The position numbers and the translations under genes are program-made. The notes beneath the pieces are model-generated. The model saw only the letters and a program-made list of their open reading frames with translations. It did not search any database and was not told where the DNA came from. Positions 54,301 to 63,700 of a DNA stretch of 64,000 nucleotides are shown piece after piece. The first letter of the stretch is position 1. Each line of letters starts with the position of its first letter. Location of the stretch: assembly GCA_937862815.1 (NCBI GenBank), contig CALMED010000012.1, positions 62,001-126,000 on the forward strand, in the 5' to 3' direction. The DNA comes from an uncultured Chitinophagaceae bacterium. Lineage in GTDB: Bacteria > Bacteroidota > Bacteroidia > Chitinophagales > Chitinophagaceae.

Positions 54301-57300
54301 TGCTCCGTCGGCAGCATGCACGATCGTACCGCTGTAGGAGCCCGAAGTGGCTGCATTAAGCCGTACCTGGATGCTGCGGGAGGATACCGTCCCGGCCACC
54401 GGTGAAATGGACAACGGATTGGTGTTGGTGAACCAGGTGATTCCGTTATCGGCACTTATTTCAAATCCCGCCGGCGGTGTAACCGTCAGGTTTCCGCTGA
54501 GGTTGGCAGCGCTGAGTGTATAGGTTTGAGCGGCCGACGGACTGCCGGTCACCTGGCTGAACGCAGCGAGGGTACCCGTAGCCGAAATGGTGGGGGCACT
54601 GCCGGCAATAGCGAAGAAATCCACCTTGTCGGCACCGGCGAACAAGGGAACGAGTGTGCGTACAGTGGCTGCACTGAAGGGCGTATAGGCATAATAACTG
54701 AGCGGATCAAAAGCCTGGGTGGGGTTCAGCTCATCGAAGCGAACAGAACGGCCGCCGGGGTTGAGCATGGCCGGGTTGATCTGGGCTGTGATCAGAGGAA
54801 GACCGCTGTCGTCGTAATCGTTGTTCACCTGCTTCAGGTAGGCGGCGGGGATGTTACCGGTTTTGGAAGTAAATACATTATCCGTATTGTTTCCGTACAC
54901 GTTTCGGAAATCGGCAACGGTACGGTCGGCATACATGCCCCAGCGTGTATTGAGGAAGAAGTTACCCTCAGCCACCACCCGCGCCTGGTTGGCGGCGGCG
55001 ATGCCGTAGAGTCCCACCCGCTCAAAGAGGTTGTTGAGCACATGCACTTCGCCAAAACGTACCCGCGGATTGCGGGAGTTGGTATTAAGGAAATGATTGG
55101 CATAGTAGGTCACCTTCAACTTACCCACATCCTCCGACGCGTTGTTATCGGAATGACCCGTCAATGATGTTTTCCAGCTATTACGGAAGAGGCACCACGA
55201 CACCGTGATGTAGCTGGCTCCCTGCTTACTGTCCACCCCTCCATCGGGACTGTCCTGGTTGGCCGGCAGCGTGGTGGGGTGACCCAGTGTGCAATGATCA
55301 ATCCAGATGTGATGGGTTTCGGGTTCACCGATGTTGACGCCATCATCGCGGTAATCCTGGAAGTTGATGTTGCGGATGATTATATTCCACGAGCGTTTGA
55401 TGTTAAAACCAAAACGGAGTACAACATTCTTTTCACCTATGATGGTGAGGTCACCCTGCTCCTGGATGGTCATCATCCCGTTGCCCCAGGCAGAAGAGGC
55501 GGAAGTACCTTCCGGATATACCCCTTCGCGGAAAACGATAACCTTGGGTGCCTTGGGAACACCGCTTTGGGGCGTACCGATGCGGTAGGCGCGGTTGCGG
55601 TAATAGAGGTGCCAGGCGAGGGTGTCGAAATCAGCGGGACCGTTTACCCAGAACGTATCCAGAGCATTCTGGCCGCCGGTAACAGACGAATTGAAATCGG
55701 GGTACGCCGATCCGGTATTTACGGAGGCAAAACCCACAGGTCTGTTGAAGTCGATATTGGTTGAGCCCCCGAAAGTGGCGATAACGGATTTATTGCCGTC
55801 CATCAGGACTGTAGCCGGATTGTTGCTGCCGGTGAGCGCCCCGCTCCATCCCTGGAAGGTGGTACCCAGCACGGGATTGGCTGTGAGCGTAACGGTGGTG
55901 CCTTGCGGATAGACTCCACCCGCCGGGTTGAGTGTTACCTGGCCGATGCCCACGGTACTTACCTGCAGGGTAAAAGTAGGTACAACTGTAAAGTTGGCGG
56001 TAACGGCCTTGTTGCTGTTCATTACCAGGGTGGCTGGGTTGGTAGTACCCGTAAGATCACCGCTCCAGCTGCTGAAGCTGAGATCGGGACGGTTGTTAGC
56101 CAGCAGAGTCACCGTTTCCCCTTCAAAATAGCGGTTGGCAAAGCGGGTGGGTGAAAGAGTTACCGTACCCCCGTTGGTCCTGTTAACAGAAAGGGTGTAG
56201 CTGTTGCAGCGGTCACCGGTGAGGAGCATTTTATCAAGGTTGGGGCCATCGGTGCTGTCCCAGGTGATGAGAATCTGGTTCACACCCGCTTGCAGGAAAA
56301 CCTTTGCGGTATCCACATCCCAATTGGTCCATGCTCCTGTAGGAGCAAAAGGAAGGGATTTCACAAAAACGTTATTTACAAACAGGTTGCCTTTACGGTC
56401 CTGCGCCACTCCCAGCGCATAACGGAAAGAAGCCAGTTGTTCCCCGGATGCCGTTTGGCATACCTGGAAAAGAATATAGTTGTCGCCTGTACTTAAAAAA
56501 TTGACAAAGCCGGTTCCCGTGAAGCCGGTGTGATTGTTGTCAACGGTACCTGTAAACTCGGCTTCTTCCGCCTCGTATTCGGCGGCCTGCGATGCCGGTT
56601 GGGTGGTTACCCGTACCACCCAGTTTTTGGTGGTGGTGCCGTTTTCGGCGGTTACCGTATATGTAACATCAGCACCGCCCGAAAAATCACGGGGGGTATT
56701 GGCGGCGGGGCTGATTGTGGCGCCGGGAGAAAGAGAAATCTGGGAAGGAACAATGTTGGAGAGGGAGGTACCCGCCGCCACGGTCAGTTCAATCCGGCCC
56801 TGGGCACTTGTGATGGTTTCATTGCCCACTTGTCCCGGCAGTTTAAAAGCCGTTATTTCAGCTGCCGCCGAAGCGGTGCCGCCACCTTCCACCAGGATGT
56901 CGTGAATGTGGAACTGGCCACCGGAAGCCGCGTTTTCAATGCGTACCGAAATTTCGCCCGCGCTCACCAGGTCGGAGAACTGAGTGGCCAGCAGAAAGGC
57001 CGTACCTGCCTGGGGCACACTGACTGTTCCGGCCGTGGTATAATCCGCCGCCCCGCCTTTTTTATAGCGTACGGTAACCGTGCGGCTGGAAGCTGCCGAT
57101 GATTTCATGTTAAGATTCAACACCGCCAATGAGGGTGCATCAATCTGCAAAAATCCGCTCAGGGGGATTTCCAGGCGCCCAGTTGTACAGAACGTGCAGC
57201 TGCCAATAGCACCGCCAGTGTTGAGTGTGCCATTGGTGGTGAGGCCCGTTGGGAGGGGTGCCGCGTTAAAACTGTAATTCAGCGGCAGTGTGACTTGCGA

Positions 57301-57390
57301 GCGGGCTGTACCAGCTGCTGCAGTCACCAACAGGATCCAGGTGGCAAACGAACGTATCACAGAAAACAAACGGGTAACATTTTGCTTCAT
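51352..57390 (-). CDS. giant multidomain pectate lyase (PL1) with T9SS sorting domain
   Basis: A 2012-residue secreted lyase. Start MKQNVTRLF is chosen because it opens a signal peptide (ending ARSQ); the longer frame runs back into the next gene. Domain order: N-terminal beta sandwich (about 33-170), an Ig-like module (about 185-265), a CBM35-like module starting YEAEEAEF (about 265-400), two InlB-type repeats (about 400-545), and the PL1 beta-helix (about 550-860) with WIDHC at 696-700 and SRNPRVRFG with the likely catalytic arginine at 776. Then one Ig-like repeat (about 932-1035), an unassigned module (about 1040-1265), six more repeats (about 1267-1932), and a T9SS type A sorting domain (NPATSFIVLYH to FRFVKQ). 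It cuts de-esterified homogalacturonan by beta-elimination at the cell surface. Four bases after the PL1 gene upstream. Confidence 0.92.
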   Translation of the reverse strand: MKQNVTRLFSVIRSFATWILLVTAAAGTARSQVTLPLNYSFNAAPLPTGLTTNGTLNTGGAIGSCTFCTTGRLEIPLSGFLQIDAPSLAVLNLNMKSSAASSRTVTVRYKKGGAADYTTAGTVSVPQAGTAFLLATQFSDLVSAGEISVRIENAASGGQFHIHDILVEGGGTASAAAEITAFKLPGQVGNETITSAQGRIELTVAAGTSLSNIVPSQISLSPGATISPAANTPRDFSGGADVTYTVTAENGTTTKNWVVRVTTQPASQAAEYEAEEAEFTGTVDNNHTGFTGTGFVNFLSTGDNYILFQVCQTASGEQLASFRYALGVAQDRKGNLFVNNVFVKSLPFAPTGAWTNWDVDTAKVFLQAGVNQILITWDSTDGPNLDKMLLTGDRCNSYTLSVNRTNGGTVTLSPTRFANRYFEGETVTLLANNRPDLSFSSWSGDLTGTTNPATLVMNSNKAVTANFTVVPTFTLQVSTVGIGQVTLNPAGGVYPQGTTVTLTANPVLGTTFQGWSGALTGSNNPATVLMDGNKSVIATFGGSTNIDFNRPVGFASVNTGSAYPDFNSSVTGGQNALDTFWVNGPADFDTLAWHLYYRNRAYRIGTPQSGVPKAPKVIVFREGVYPEGTSASSAWGNGMMTIQEQGDLTIIGEKNVVLRFGFNIKRSWNIIIRNINFQDYRDDGVNIGEPETHHIWIDHCTLGHPTTLPANQDSPDGGVDSKQGASYITVSWCLFRNSWKTSLTGHSDNNASEDVGKLKVTYYANHFLNTNSRNPRVRFGEVHVLNNLFERVGLYGIAAANQARVVAEGNFFLNTRWGMYADRTVADFRNVYGNNTDNVFTSKTGNIPAAYLKQVNNDYDDSGLPLITAQINPAMLNPGGRSVRFDELNPTQAFDPLSYYAYTPFSAATVRTLVPLFAGADKVDFFAIAGSAPTISATGTLAAFSQVTGSPSAAQTYTLSAANLSGNLTVTPPAGFEISADNGITWFTNTNPLSISPVAGTVSSRSIQVRLNAATSGSYSGTIVHAADGAPTAAVAVSGTAAEAATSAQLIYWPLTENNQDVAAVRNVALDPTVPRLNNLYLSNGTTVTTVPAFSELHGMAFGADAGGQGLWGTGTGGPGGTLRRNFYIEFTVVAKAGYRVKVDSVVLNAAFHNTSSGTNLGIVYSKSAFVNDSSNISGGGSGPLGSLVPPAGAFTTPIALQNRTTAGNPDTYRLGMNGAAGVVLEPGETLYVRLYFSCSSTSSGRYGKLKDLFFVGSSESTIPQPVITTNATLTPFEQTIGTASAVQTYTVSAVNLTSDLIITPPAGYQVSADGGTTWSDNSTPLVLVPAAGSVATTTISVRLNAATAGAYSAAILHTSTGAASISVLVSGTAVNPPVLTITASLTNFAHIVGTPSAVQTYQVTGTDLTSPVTITPPAGYEISSDGGTTWFSNTTPLVLNPVSGAVSVTISVRLNAATSGSYSGSITHATTGLPVQQVPVNGITSDVPRPIITVSAALTPFSQTVGAPSASQSYTVSGSDLAAPITLTAPAGYQLSTDGGTTWSSTPVQLVPAAGTVAGRTIQVRLNAASAGSYSGTIVHSSTDATSVNLPVGGTAVNPPVITVSGSLAAFSQTVGTPSAVQTYTIAATDLVAPLVITPPAGYQVSSDGGTTWFSNTTPLSISPVSGTVASTTISVRLNAAAAGSYTGTIVHGSTGAANVNLAVSGTAVNPPALTITGSLAAFSQTIGAPSAMQTYTVSGTNLTGSLTITPPANYQVSANGGTTWLSNATPLVLTPSGGTLAATTISVRLNAATAGSYSGNIQHTTPGLATTNVAVTGTAVNPPALTVTATLQPFSQTFASPSGVQLFTAAGAFLTGNITLTPPAGYEVSVNNVNWFTSTSPLVLTPASGTVATTTIRVRLNATTIGASAGNITVQTPGTPVQNVAVSGYTHIPMKLGPNPATSFIVLYHPFLFNTGELVVRNAAGAIVIRQRTTPASNTTQLDIRTLQAGTYTVELWVGEEKRLFRFVKQ
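51595..53600 (-). repeat. six tandem ~335-base repeats coding for Ig-like modules
   Basis: Inside the giant pectate lyase gene. Each unit codes for about 111 residues: a lead strand (e.g. SLAAFSQTVGTPSAVQTY), a PPAGYEVSADGGTTW block, a VRLNAATAGSYSG block and a GTAVNPP linker. A seventh, separated copy is upstream at about 54280-54595. Units are similar but not identical, so they are old duplications or maintained by selection. They are protein-coding, not a CRISPR or non-coding repeat. Confidence 0.85.
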
Positions 57391-57394
57391 GGCC

Positions 57395-58855
57395 TTACGG
57401 TTTTTTTTCAGAAATTTTTGGAGAGGAAACAATGCTGTTGATATAAACCTCAATGTTGGTGTAATGGGGATGCAGTTGATGTTCTGCGGCATCATACCGG
57501 TTCAGCGGATTGAGCCCGTGTTGCTGTTCCCAGTCGTCGGGCATACCATCCGCATCCGCATCGGAAGGTGGCGACTGCCTGTTCAGGTAGGGCCAGGCCA
57601 CCCGGGATTGTTCGTAAGATGTACCGTGCGGAAATCCGCCCTGTACATCTATAATGCGACCGGCGCTATTCTTTACATCCCGTATGATTCGTGCATCCAG
57701 GGTGTCGCGCCGCCAGCTGGCGCCTGCATGCTGCAGTACGGCAGTAAACGCGTCAGTTGCATCTTGCAGTTGTACAGGACCGGCAGGGAAAGGTTGGGCC
57801 ACCACAGCCTCCTGCTTTTCAGCGGGAGAAGCTTTTCCCCCCATCTCAACTCCCAGCCAGTTATTGCGGCTGATATCCAGGGCCCCGTCCATCACATTAC
57901 CGGCCACATAAAACCGGCCAAAGCCCACATCACCGGTACGGGTGGGGTTGACAATGCGGCGCCGTACCTGCGCTGCAGTGGAGGGCCCAGGTTTGTAATA
58001 ATTATTTACGATATTGTATGTACCTCCCTCACCCCCGTAAACGTTGTTGTGTCCCCAGTTATAGATTACGTTGTTGCAGAAGTCAACAAAATCCTGAACG
58101 GCACCCAGTCGTGCCCCGTTGAAGCGGGGCGTCCGGCTGGCGCAATGAGCAAATAAGTTATGATGGGCGCTGAGATGTGCCCCGCCCCAGATAGCACCGA
58201 AGCCGTGCTTTTGCCAGTCGGTATCCCCTTCTTCAAAATGATAGGAGTAATTGAGCGGTTCGCTGATGATGTTCCATTGGATGGTGCTGCTGTCGCCTCC
58301 GTACAGGGAAAAAACCTCATCCGTGCTCCAGCTCATGCTGCAATGGTCTACTATCAGGTGCTTGTACCGGTTACCGCCAAATGCATCGTCGCTGCCACTG
58401 CCGGGCACTTTGCCTTTGAGCGACTGGTAGCGGTCGCCCATGCGGAAACGCAGGAAGCGTACAATGATGTTATTCCCCCCCAGGCTCACAGGCTGATCGG
58501 CCAGGCAGATGCCGTCGCCGGGGGCTGTTTGTCCGGCGATGGTGGCGTTACCTTTGATGACAAGCGGACTATTCAGATGGATGGTTCCCGAAACGGAAAA
58601 AACGATGATCCGGGGCTGATTACGGGTGGCTGCTTCCCGGAAGCTGCCGGGCCCGTTATCGTTCAGGTTGCTTACAACCAACACCATGCCTCCCCTTCCA
58701 CCTGATGCATAACGTCCGAACCCCTCCGCCTCCGGAAATGCAAGCGGCAAATCAGAAGGCGGCGAACCATTCACGATACGCATACGGGCACAAGCCGGCA
58801 ACTGCAAGAACAATGCTGCAGAAAGCATCAACGGTATGGCTGCAAACAATCGCAT
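57395..58855 (-). CDS. pectate lyase, PL1 family
   Basis: A 486-residue exported lyase with an N-terminal signal (MRLFAAIPLMLSAALFLQL) ending in a possible lipobox (PAC). It opens LAFPEAEGFGRYASGGRGG, a pattern typical of Bacteroidota PL1 lyases. The beta-helix core carries VDHCSMSWSTDEV (calcium site) and RTPRFNG (likely catalytic arginine). The C-terminal part includes the DADADGMPDDWEQQHGL calcium-binding, thrombospondin-3-like element. It lacks a T9SS signal, so it probably stays in the periplasm or is surface lipidated, unlike the neighbouring giant PL1 protein. Confidence 0.92.
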   Translation of the reverse strand: MRLFAAIPLMLSAALFLQLPACARMRIVNGSPPSDLPLAFPEAEGFGRYASGGRGGMVLVVSNLNDNGPGSFREAATRNQPRIIVFSVSGTIHLNSPLVIKGNATIAGQTAPGDGICLADQPVSLGGNNIIVRFLRFRMGDRYQSLKGKVPGSGSDDAFGGNRYKHLIVDHCSMSWSTDEVFSLYGGDSSTIQWNIISEPLNYSYHFEEGDTDWQKHGFGAIWGGAHLSAHHNLFAHCASRTPRFNGARLGAVQDFVDFCNNVIYNWGHNNVYGGEGGTYNIVNNYYKPGPSTAAQVRRRIVNPTRTGDVGFGRFYVAGNVMDGALDISRNNWLGVEMGGKASPAEKQEAVVAQPFPAGPVQLQDATDAFTAVLQHAGASWRRDTLDARIIRDVKNSAGRIIDVQGGFPHGTSYEQSRVAWPYLNRQSPPSDADADGMPDDWEQQHGLNPLNRYDAAEHQLHPHYTNIEVYINSIVSSPKISEKKP

Positions 58856-58865
58856 TAAACATAAA

Positions 58866-58898
58866 CAACCGGCAGGGAGGTTGGGGCCGTGCCGGTTG
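58866..58898 (-). terminator. hairpin between susD and the pectate lyase genes
   Basis: CAACCGGCA (58866-58874) pairs perfectly with TGCCGGTTG (58890-58898) around a 15-base loop; on the minus strand TTTATGTTTAATG follows and includes the next start region. The T tract is interrupted, so it is more likely a partial attenuator or a 3'-end stabiliser of the susCD message than a full terminator. Confidence 0.5.
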
Positions 58899-58913
58899 TG
58901 AAGTTATTTTTTA

Positions 58914-60698
58914 TTAGTAGTTCGGATTTTGCACCAGGTTGGGATTGGCATCCAGCGAAGCTTGCGGCAGTGGCAGCAACTCGCTCTTACCAGGTGTAAA
59001 GCCGATGGCGTAAAAAGTTAGTATAGTGGTATTGATGTTGCTGCGTACCCAGTTTACACGCGTGTTCCCGGCTGGAGTGCCGGTCCCAAACGGGTTGGGG
59101 TTGTAAAAGGAAATGATCCAGTTGGGGCCCAGGGTATTGGTTTGAAACAACATGTATTCGGGATACTGATTATAGGGTGCAAGGCGGCTCGACATGGCCG
59201 TGAGAATCGTACGGGTTTCCGCCAGTTTGGTGCCAAGCAGGTTCCAGCGTATGAGATCGTACTTGCGGATTCCTTCCCCGCCCAGTTCGAGGGCACGTTC
59301 CCGCACAATGGCGTCAAAAAATGTGTTGTAGGTGCCGGGTGTGGTACCAATTAATGAAGCATTACCGCCGTACGCACGGAGACGAACCTGTTCCAGTGCA
59401 TTGCGGGCTCCTGGGGTGGGACCGTTGTTCAGTTCATTTTCCGCCTCGGCAAACATCAGCAACACGTCGCTGAAGCGCACTACCGGCCAGTTAACACCAT
59501 ACCATTGCGGCCCCAGGGTTAGAGCGCCGGGAATCCAGTCGCGGCGAAACTTGCCGTCCAGCATCAATTCCAGGCCGCGGCCGGTGCGGGACGTAATGGT
59601 GGTACCAGTGGCATTGACGAAGTAAGGAGCACACATTACATCACGCCTGCTGTCCGTGCTGTCAAACATGTAAAAATAGTTGGGGAGCACGGTGAGAGCC
59701 GAGTTACCATTATTATTCACACGGGGGCCGTTGTAGTATCCGAGTTTACTATCGCCGAGGGCACTGTTGGCGCCACCCATACCAATTTCGAAAATAATTT
59801 CTCCAAATGGATCGGGTTGCTTACCGCATACATAATCGCGGAATACCGATTCAAAAGAAGTATTCAGGCGATGTTGATCCGGGCGGTTCATGATAACAGC
59901 ACACTCGTCGCGGGCAATCTGGTAGTACTTCCGGTGGTCGCTTCCCCGCTGCATGGTGCCATTCTGGCGCAGCGACCAACCGCCCCGGAAGAGGGCGATC
60001 CGGGCACGCAAAGCACGGGCGCCACCTTGTGTGATGCGCTCATTGCGGGATACTTCGGTGCGCCAGGGCAATAAAGTAGCGGCAAGCGCAAGGTCTTCGA
60101 GTAAAACATCGTAGATGGAATCGCGGTCGGTTCTGCGTTTAAATAGATTGGTCTCCTGGGAAGAAGGCTGAAACTGGGCCGGCACATCCCCCCAGTTACG
60201 GATCAACTCCTGGTAAAAGAGCGCCCGCAATGTCAGCGCTTCCCCATGCAATCGGCGTAAGGCAGCTTTTTCCTGGGCGGTACCGTTGTCGTACTGGGTC
60301 ATCCGCGGAATATTGTAAATGCAGATGTTAGCCCGCTCAATGCCATTGTAAAACTGGTTGAAGGGGGCCGGCAGCTGGGTATTGTTGGCATTGAGTGTGA
60401 AGTGGGCAATATCCCTCCGTTCATTATCGGGAAAGGGAGTACCTCCCTGCCCCATCATGATATCATCATCATAGGGATAATACATACTCACACGAATACC
60501 ATATCCGTTATCGCCGGTCAGCCGGTAGTAAACACCTATCACCGCTTTTTCAGCATTCACTACATTGCTGAAAACGTAGTCGGTGCCAAAGGAGGAAACA
60601 GGTTCTATTGTCAGAAATCGCTTACAGGAGGTGATCCCTACCGCGAGCAACACAGCCAGGATGAAATATGTTACAGTTGACAGCAATCGGGTTTTCAT
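58914..60698 (-). CDS. susD: SusD/RagB-family outer membrane lipoprotein
   Basis: A 594-residue surface glycan-binding lipoprotein. The signal ends with lipobox ITSC, followed by KRFLTIEPVSSFGTDY. TPR-like helical features of SusD are seen: NAEKAVIGVYYRL, FYNGIERANICIYNI, RLHGEALTLRALFYQELIRNWGDVP and, near the C-terminus, VRFSDVLLMFAEAENELN and RERALELGGEGIRKYDLIRW. It caps the SusC barrel and feeds pectin oligosaccharides into it. The gene starts 23 bases after susC. Ligand identity comes from the surrounding enzymes. Confidence 0.96.
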   Translation of the reverse strand: MKTRLLSTVTYFILAVLLAVGITSCKRFLTIEPVSSFGTDYVFSNVVNAEKAVIGVYYRLTGDNGYGIRVSMYYPYDDDIMMGQGGTPFPDNERRDIAHFTLNANNTQLPAPFNQFYNGIERANICIYNIPRMTQYDNGTAQEKAALRRLHGEALTLRALFYQELIRNWGDVPAQFQPSSQETNLFKRRTDRDSIYDVLLEDLALAATLLPWRTEVSRNERITQGGARALRARIALFRGGWSLRQNGTMQRGSDHRKYYQIARDECAVIMNRPDQHRLNTSFESVFRDYVCGKQPDPFGEIIFEIGMGGANSALGDSKLGYYNGPRVNNNGNSALTVLPNYFYMFDSTDSRRDVMCAPYFVNATGTTITSRTGRGLELMLDGKFRRDWIPGALTLGPQWYGVNWPVVRFSDVLLMFAEAENELNNGPTPGARNALEQVRLRAYGGNASLIGTTPGTYNTFFDAIVRERALELGGEGIRKYDLIRWNLLGTKLAETRTILTAMSSRLAPYNQYPEYMLFQTNTLGPNWIISFYNPNPFGTGTPAGNTRVNWVRSNINTTILTFYAIGFTPGKSELLPLPQASLDANPNLVQNPNY

Positions 60699-60721
60699 CG
60701 TAATATATTTTTTTAGATGAA

Positions 60722-63700
60722 TCAGAACGAGAAATTAAGGCCAAAAATGAACGAACGGCTGCGGGGGTAGGCCGAATAATCAACACCGGGAGTTTCCGGT
60801 GTGCGTCGCCGGGTGCTTACTTCGGGGTCGTAGCCCGAATAGCGGGTGAATACCGCCAGGTTATTCACCGTAAAATAAGCTCTTGCTTTTTGAATTTTCA
60901 GGTTACCAAATGCTTTGGCAGGAATGGTATACCCCAGGGTTACGTTATTGATGCGAACAAAAGAGCCATCTTCCACCGCCCAGGAATGCAGGACAAATGA
61001 GTTACTGCTGGTGCTGGGTTGCCAAAGGGTGGCATTGGCGTTTAATTTAGCCAGTGCAGCGGGATCGGTAACCACTGCACCGTTTTCATCCACCCGGCGC
61101 CAGCGGTTGTTCATGATGCTGAGCATGTTGGCATTGGTCTGGTAACCGGAGGTAAACTCCAGCTTGTTGGCATTGTAAACATCATTGCCAAACTGGTAAT
61201 TTATGAAGATGCTCATATCAAAGTTTTTGTAACTGAACATCTGGTTCAGGCCACCAAATACTTTGGGTTGCGCCACGCCGACAATGCTACGATCAAGGTC
61301 GTTCACTACACCATCGCCATTCAGGTCCTTAAATTTGAGCGTGCCGGGCTGGGGCGGCTGCATCACGCTGGCGTTACTGGGTACACCGGAGCGGAGGGTG
61401 TACACACCGGTAATTGAATTGTAATCAAAATCAGACAGCTGGTAAAAACCATCGGTAACGTACCCCCACATGGCTCCTACCGGGCTACCCCTGCGGACGA
61501 TGTAGTCGGCTGGGGTATTCGAAAAACCCCAGCCGGAGTTACGCAGGTAAAAGTCCTGGAATGAACCCAGGCTCGTAACGCGGTTGCGGTTCATGCTGGC
61601 ATTAAAGTTGACCGTCCAGTTAAACTTGCGCCGGTTCAGCACTTCGGCATTCAGCTGTAGCTCAATGCCCCGGTTTTCGGTACTGCCCACATTCTGAATC
61701 TGTGTAACCCATCCGCTGGTGGTAGGAATGGGAACATCAACGAGAAGGTCGCGGGTCGTATTCTGGTACAAGTCGATGGACAATTGCAATTTGTTGGACA
61801 GAAACCCTAGGTCGATGCCAATATTCCTGGAAATGGTGGTTTCCCAGATCAGGCTTTCATTTGCCAGTGCTTCGGGCGCAAAACCACCTACCAGCTGGTT
61901 GTTAATCCAGTACTGTGTGGCGGAATTAAACTGGGTAAGGAAAAGGAAATCACCGATGCGGTTGTTGCCGGCCTCGCCGTAACTCACCCGCACTTTGAGA
62001 TCGCTGACCGTATTGCGGATCTTCTCAAAGAATTTTTCATTGGATACCCGCCAGGCCACCGAACCGGAAGGGAAATAACCCCATTGCTTCCCTTCGGCAA
62101 ACTTGGTGGACCCATCGGCCCGCAAACTGAATGCGGTGAGGAAGCGGCCATCGTAATCGTAGTTCAACCGGCCAAAAAAGGAGGCAATGCGGTTTTCGGT
62201 TTCGAAAGTTGGCGGACGGCTGTTATCGAGGAAGGGAGTTCCGAGATTCATATTGGCCAAAGCCTTGCGGGGATCAATACCCACAGGAAAATCGCGACCC
62301 AGGATGTTCTGCGTATTCGTTCGGGAAACAAATACTTCCTGCCCGGCAATTGCTATGATGCGGTTCTTCTTGTGAAAGTCTCCTTTCAACTTTGAGTTAT
62401 TAAACGTAAACACATTGGAGTTATTTATAATAGCCCGCCTTGTATTACTGATGGAAGCAAGCGGGTTACCTCCTCCGTTCAGCCGTGCGTTTCCTGTAAT
62501 GGTATCATCAAAGGCGGTTTGACGGTTGAGATTGATATCATAACCGATCGTGGTACGGAAGCTGAGAAAATTCGTGAGCTTGTAATCCACAAAACCACTC
62601 AGATTAATGACATCCAGGTAATTACGGCGGTACTCAGCTTCGTTAAGCAGGATGGGGTTTACCAGCCCCAGGCTGTTGGCGTTGGTCTGGTTGTTATAAT
62701 CGGCATCAAAATCATCGAGGTCCTGACCGGGTAACAGCAGAGGACGGAACTTTACACTGTGGCGCAAACGGTTGGTGGAAGATGAGCCGGGAGTAGACGT
62801 GCCGGCGCCGTTTACCACCGTATTGTTATAGCGGGTGTTAAAGCCCACCTTCAACTTACTGCTGACGTTGTGATCGAGTTTAAAGTTCACCAGTTTACGG
62901 TCAAAGTCGCTGAGCCGCATCACGCCTTCTTCGCGGTTGCTGGTAAGACTCAGGTTGTAGTTGGTACTGGCATTTCCGCCTGCCATGCTTACGTTGTGTG
63001 TCTGAAACAGTGCCCGGCGGCCAAACATAATATCCTGCCAGTCAACAAAAGGAACATTTTTGAAATTCTGCAATGTATCCCAGCTGGAGCCATACTGGCG
63101 GGCAAAATTACCGCTGTCGGTAGCGTTTCCGCGGCTGCGCTCCCACTGATAGGTTACAAAATCGTACGGATTCATCAGATCCAGCCGGTTGGCCACTTTG
63201 TTAAAGCCAAACAACCCGTTGTAGCTAACGGTGGTTTTTTGGTTTTTTCCCCCTTTGGTGGTGATGATGACCACCCCATTGGCGCCCCGTGCACCATAAA
63301 TGGCCGTTGCGGAAGCGTCTTTCAGCACATCTACTGATTCAATATCCTGCGGGGAAATAACGTTGAGAGCATTTTCCACCTGTACACCATCTATGATGTA
63401 TAAGGGTGAGTTGTCCTGGGTAATAGACCCGCCACCGCGTACACGGATGAGCACTTCGGCGTTGGGAGTACCTTCCGTACCGGTAATCTGTACACCGGCC
63501 AGCCGACCCGCAAGGGCCTGCGCCGCGGAGTTAATGGGTATATCGCGGAGTTGCTTGGCACTTACGGATGATACCGACCCGGTAAGGTCTTTCCGCTTAA
63601 CGGTTGCGTAACCGATCACCACCACTTCATCACCCGAAGTAGCGGCTGGCTCCATTGAAACAGTCATTGTTTCCACACCGGTTGTGGTAATTGTTTGCGG

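Noticed and set aside
57391-57495. 35-codon N-terminal extension of the giant lyase
   Set aside because: It lies within the upstream PL1 gene; the signal peptide begins only at 57390.
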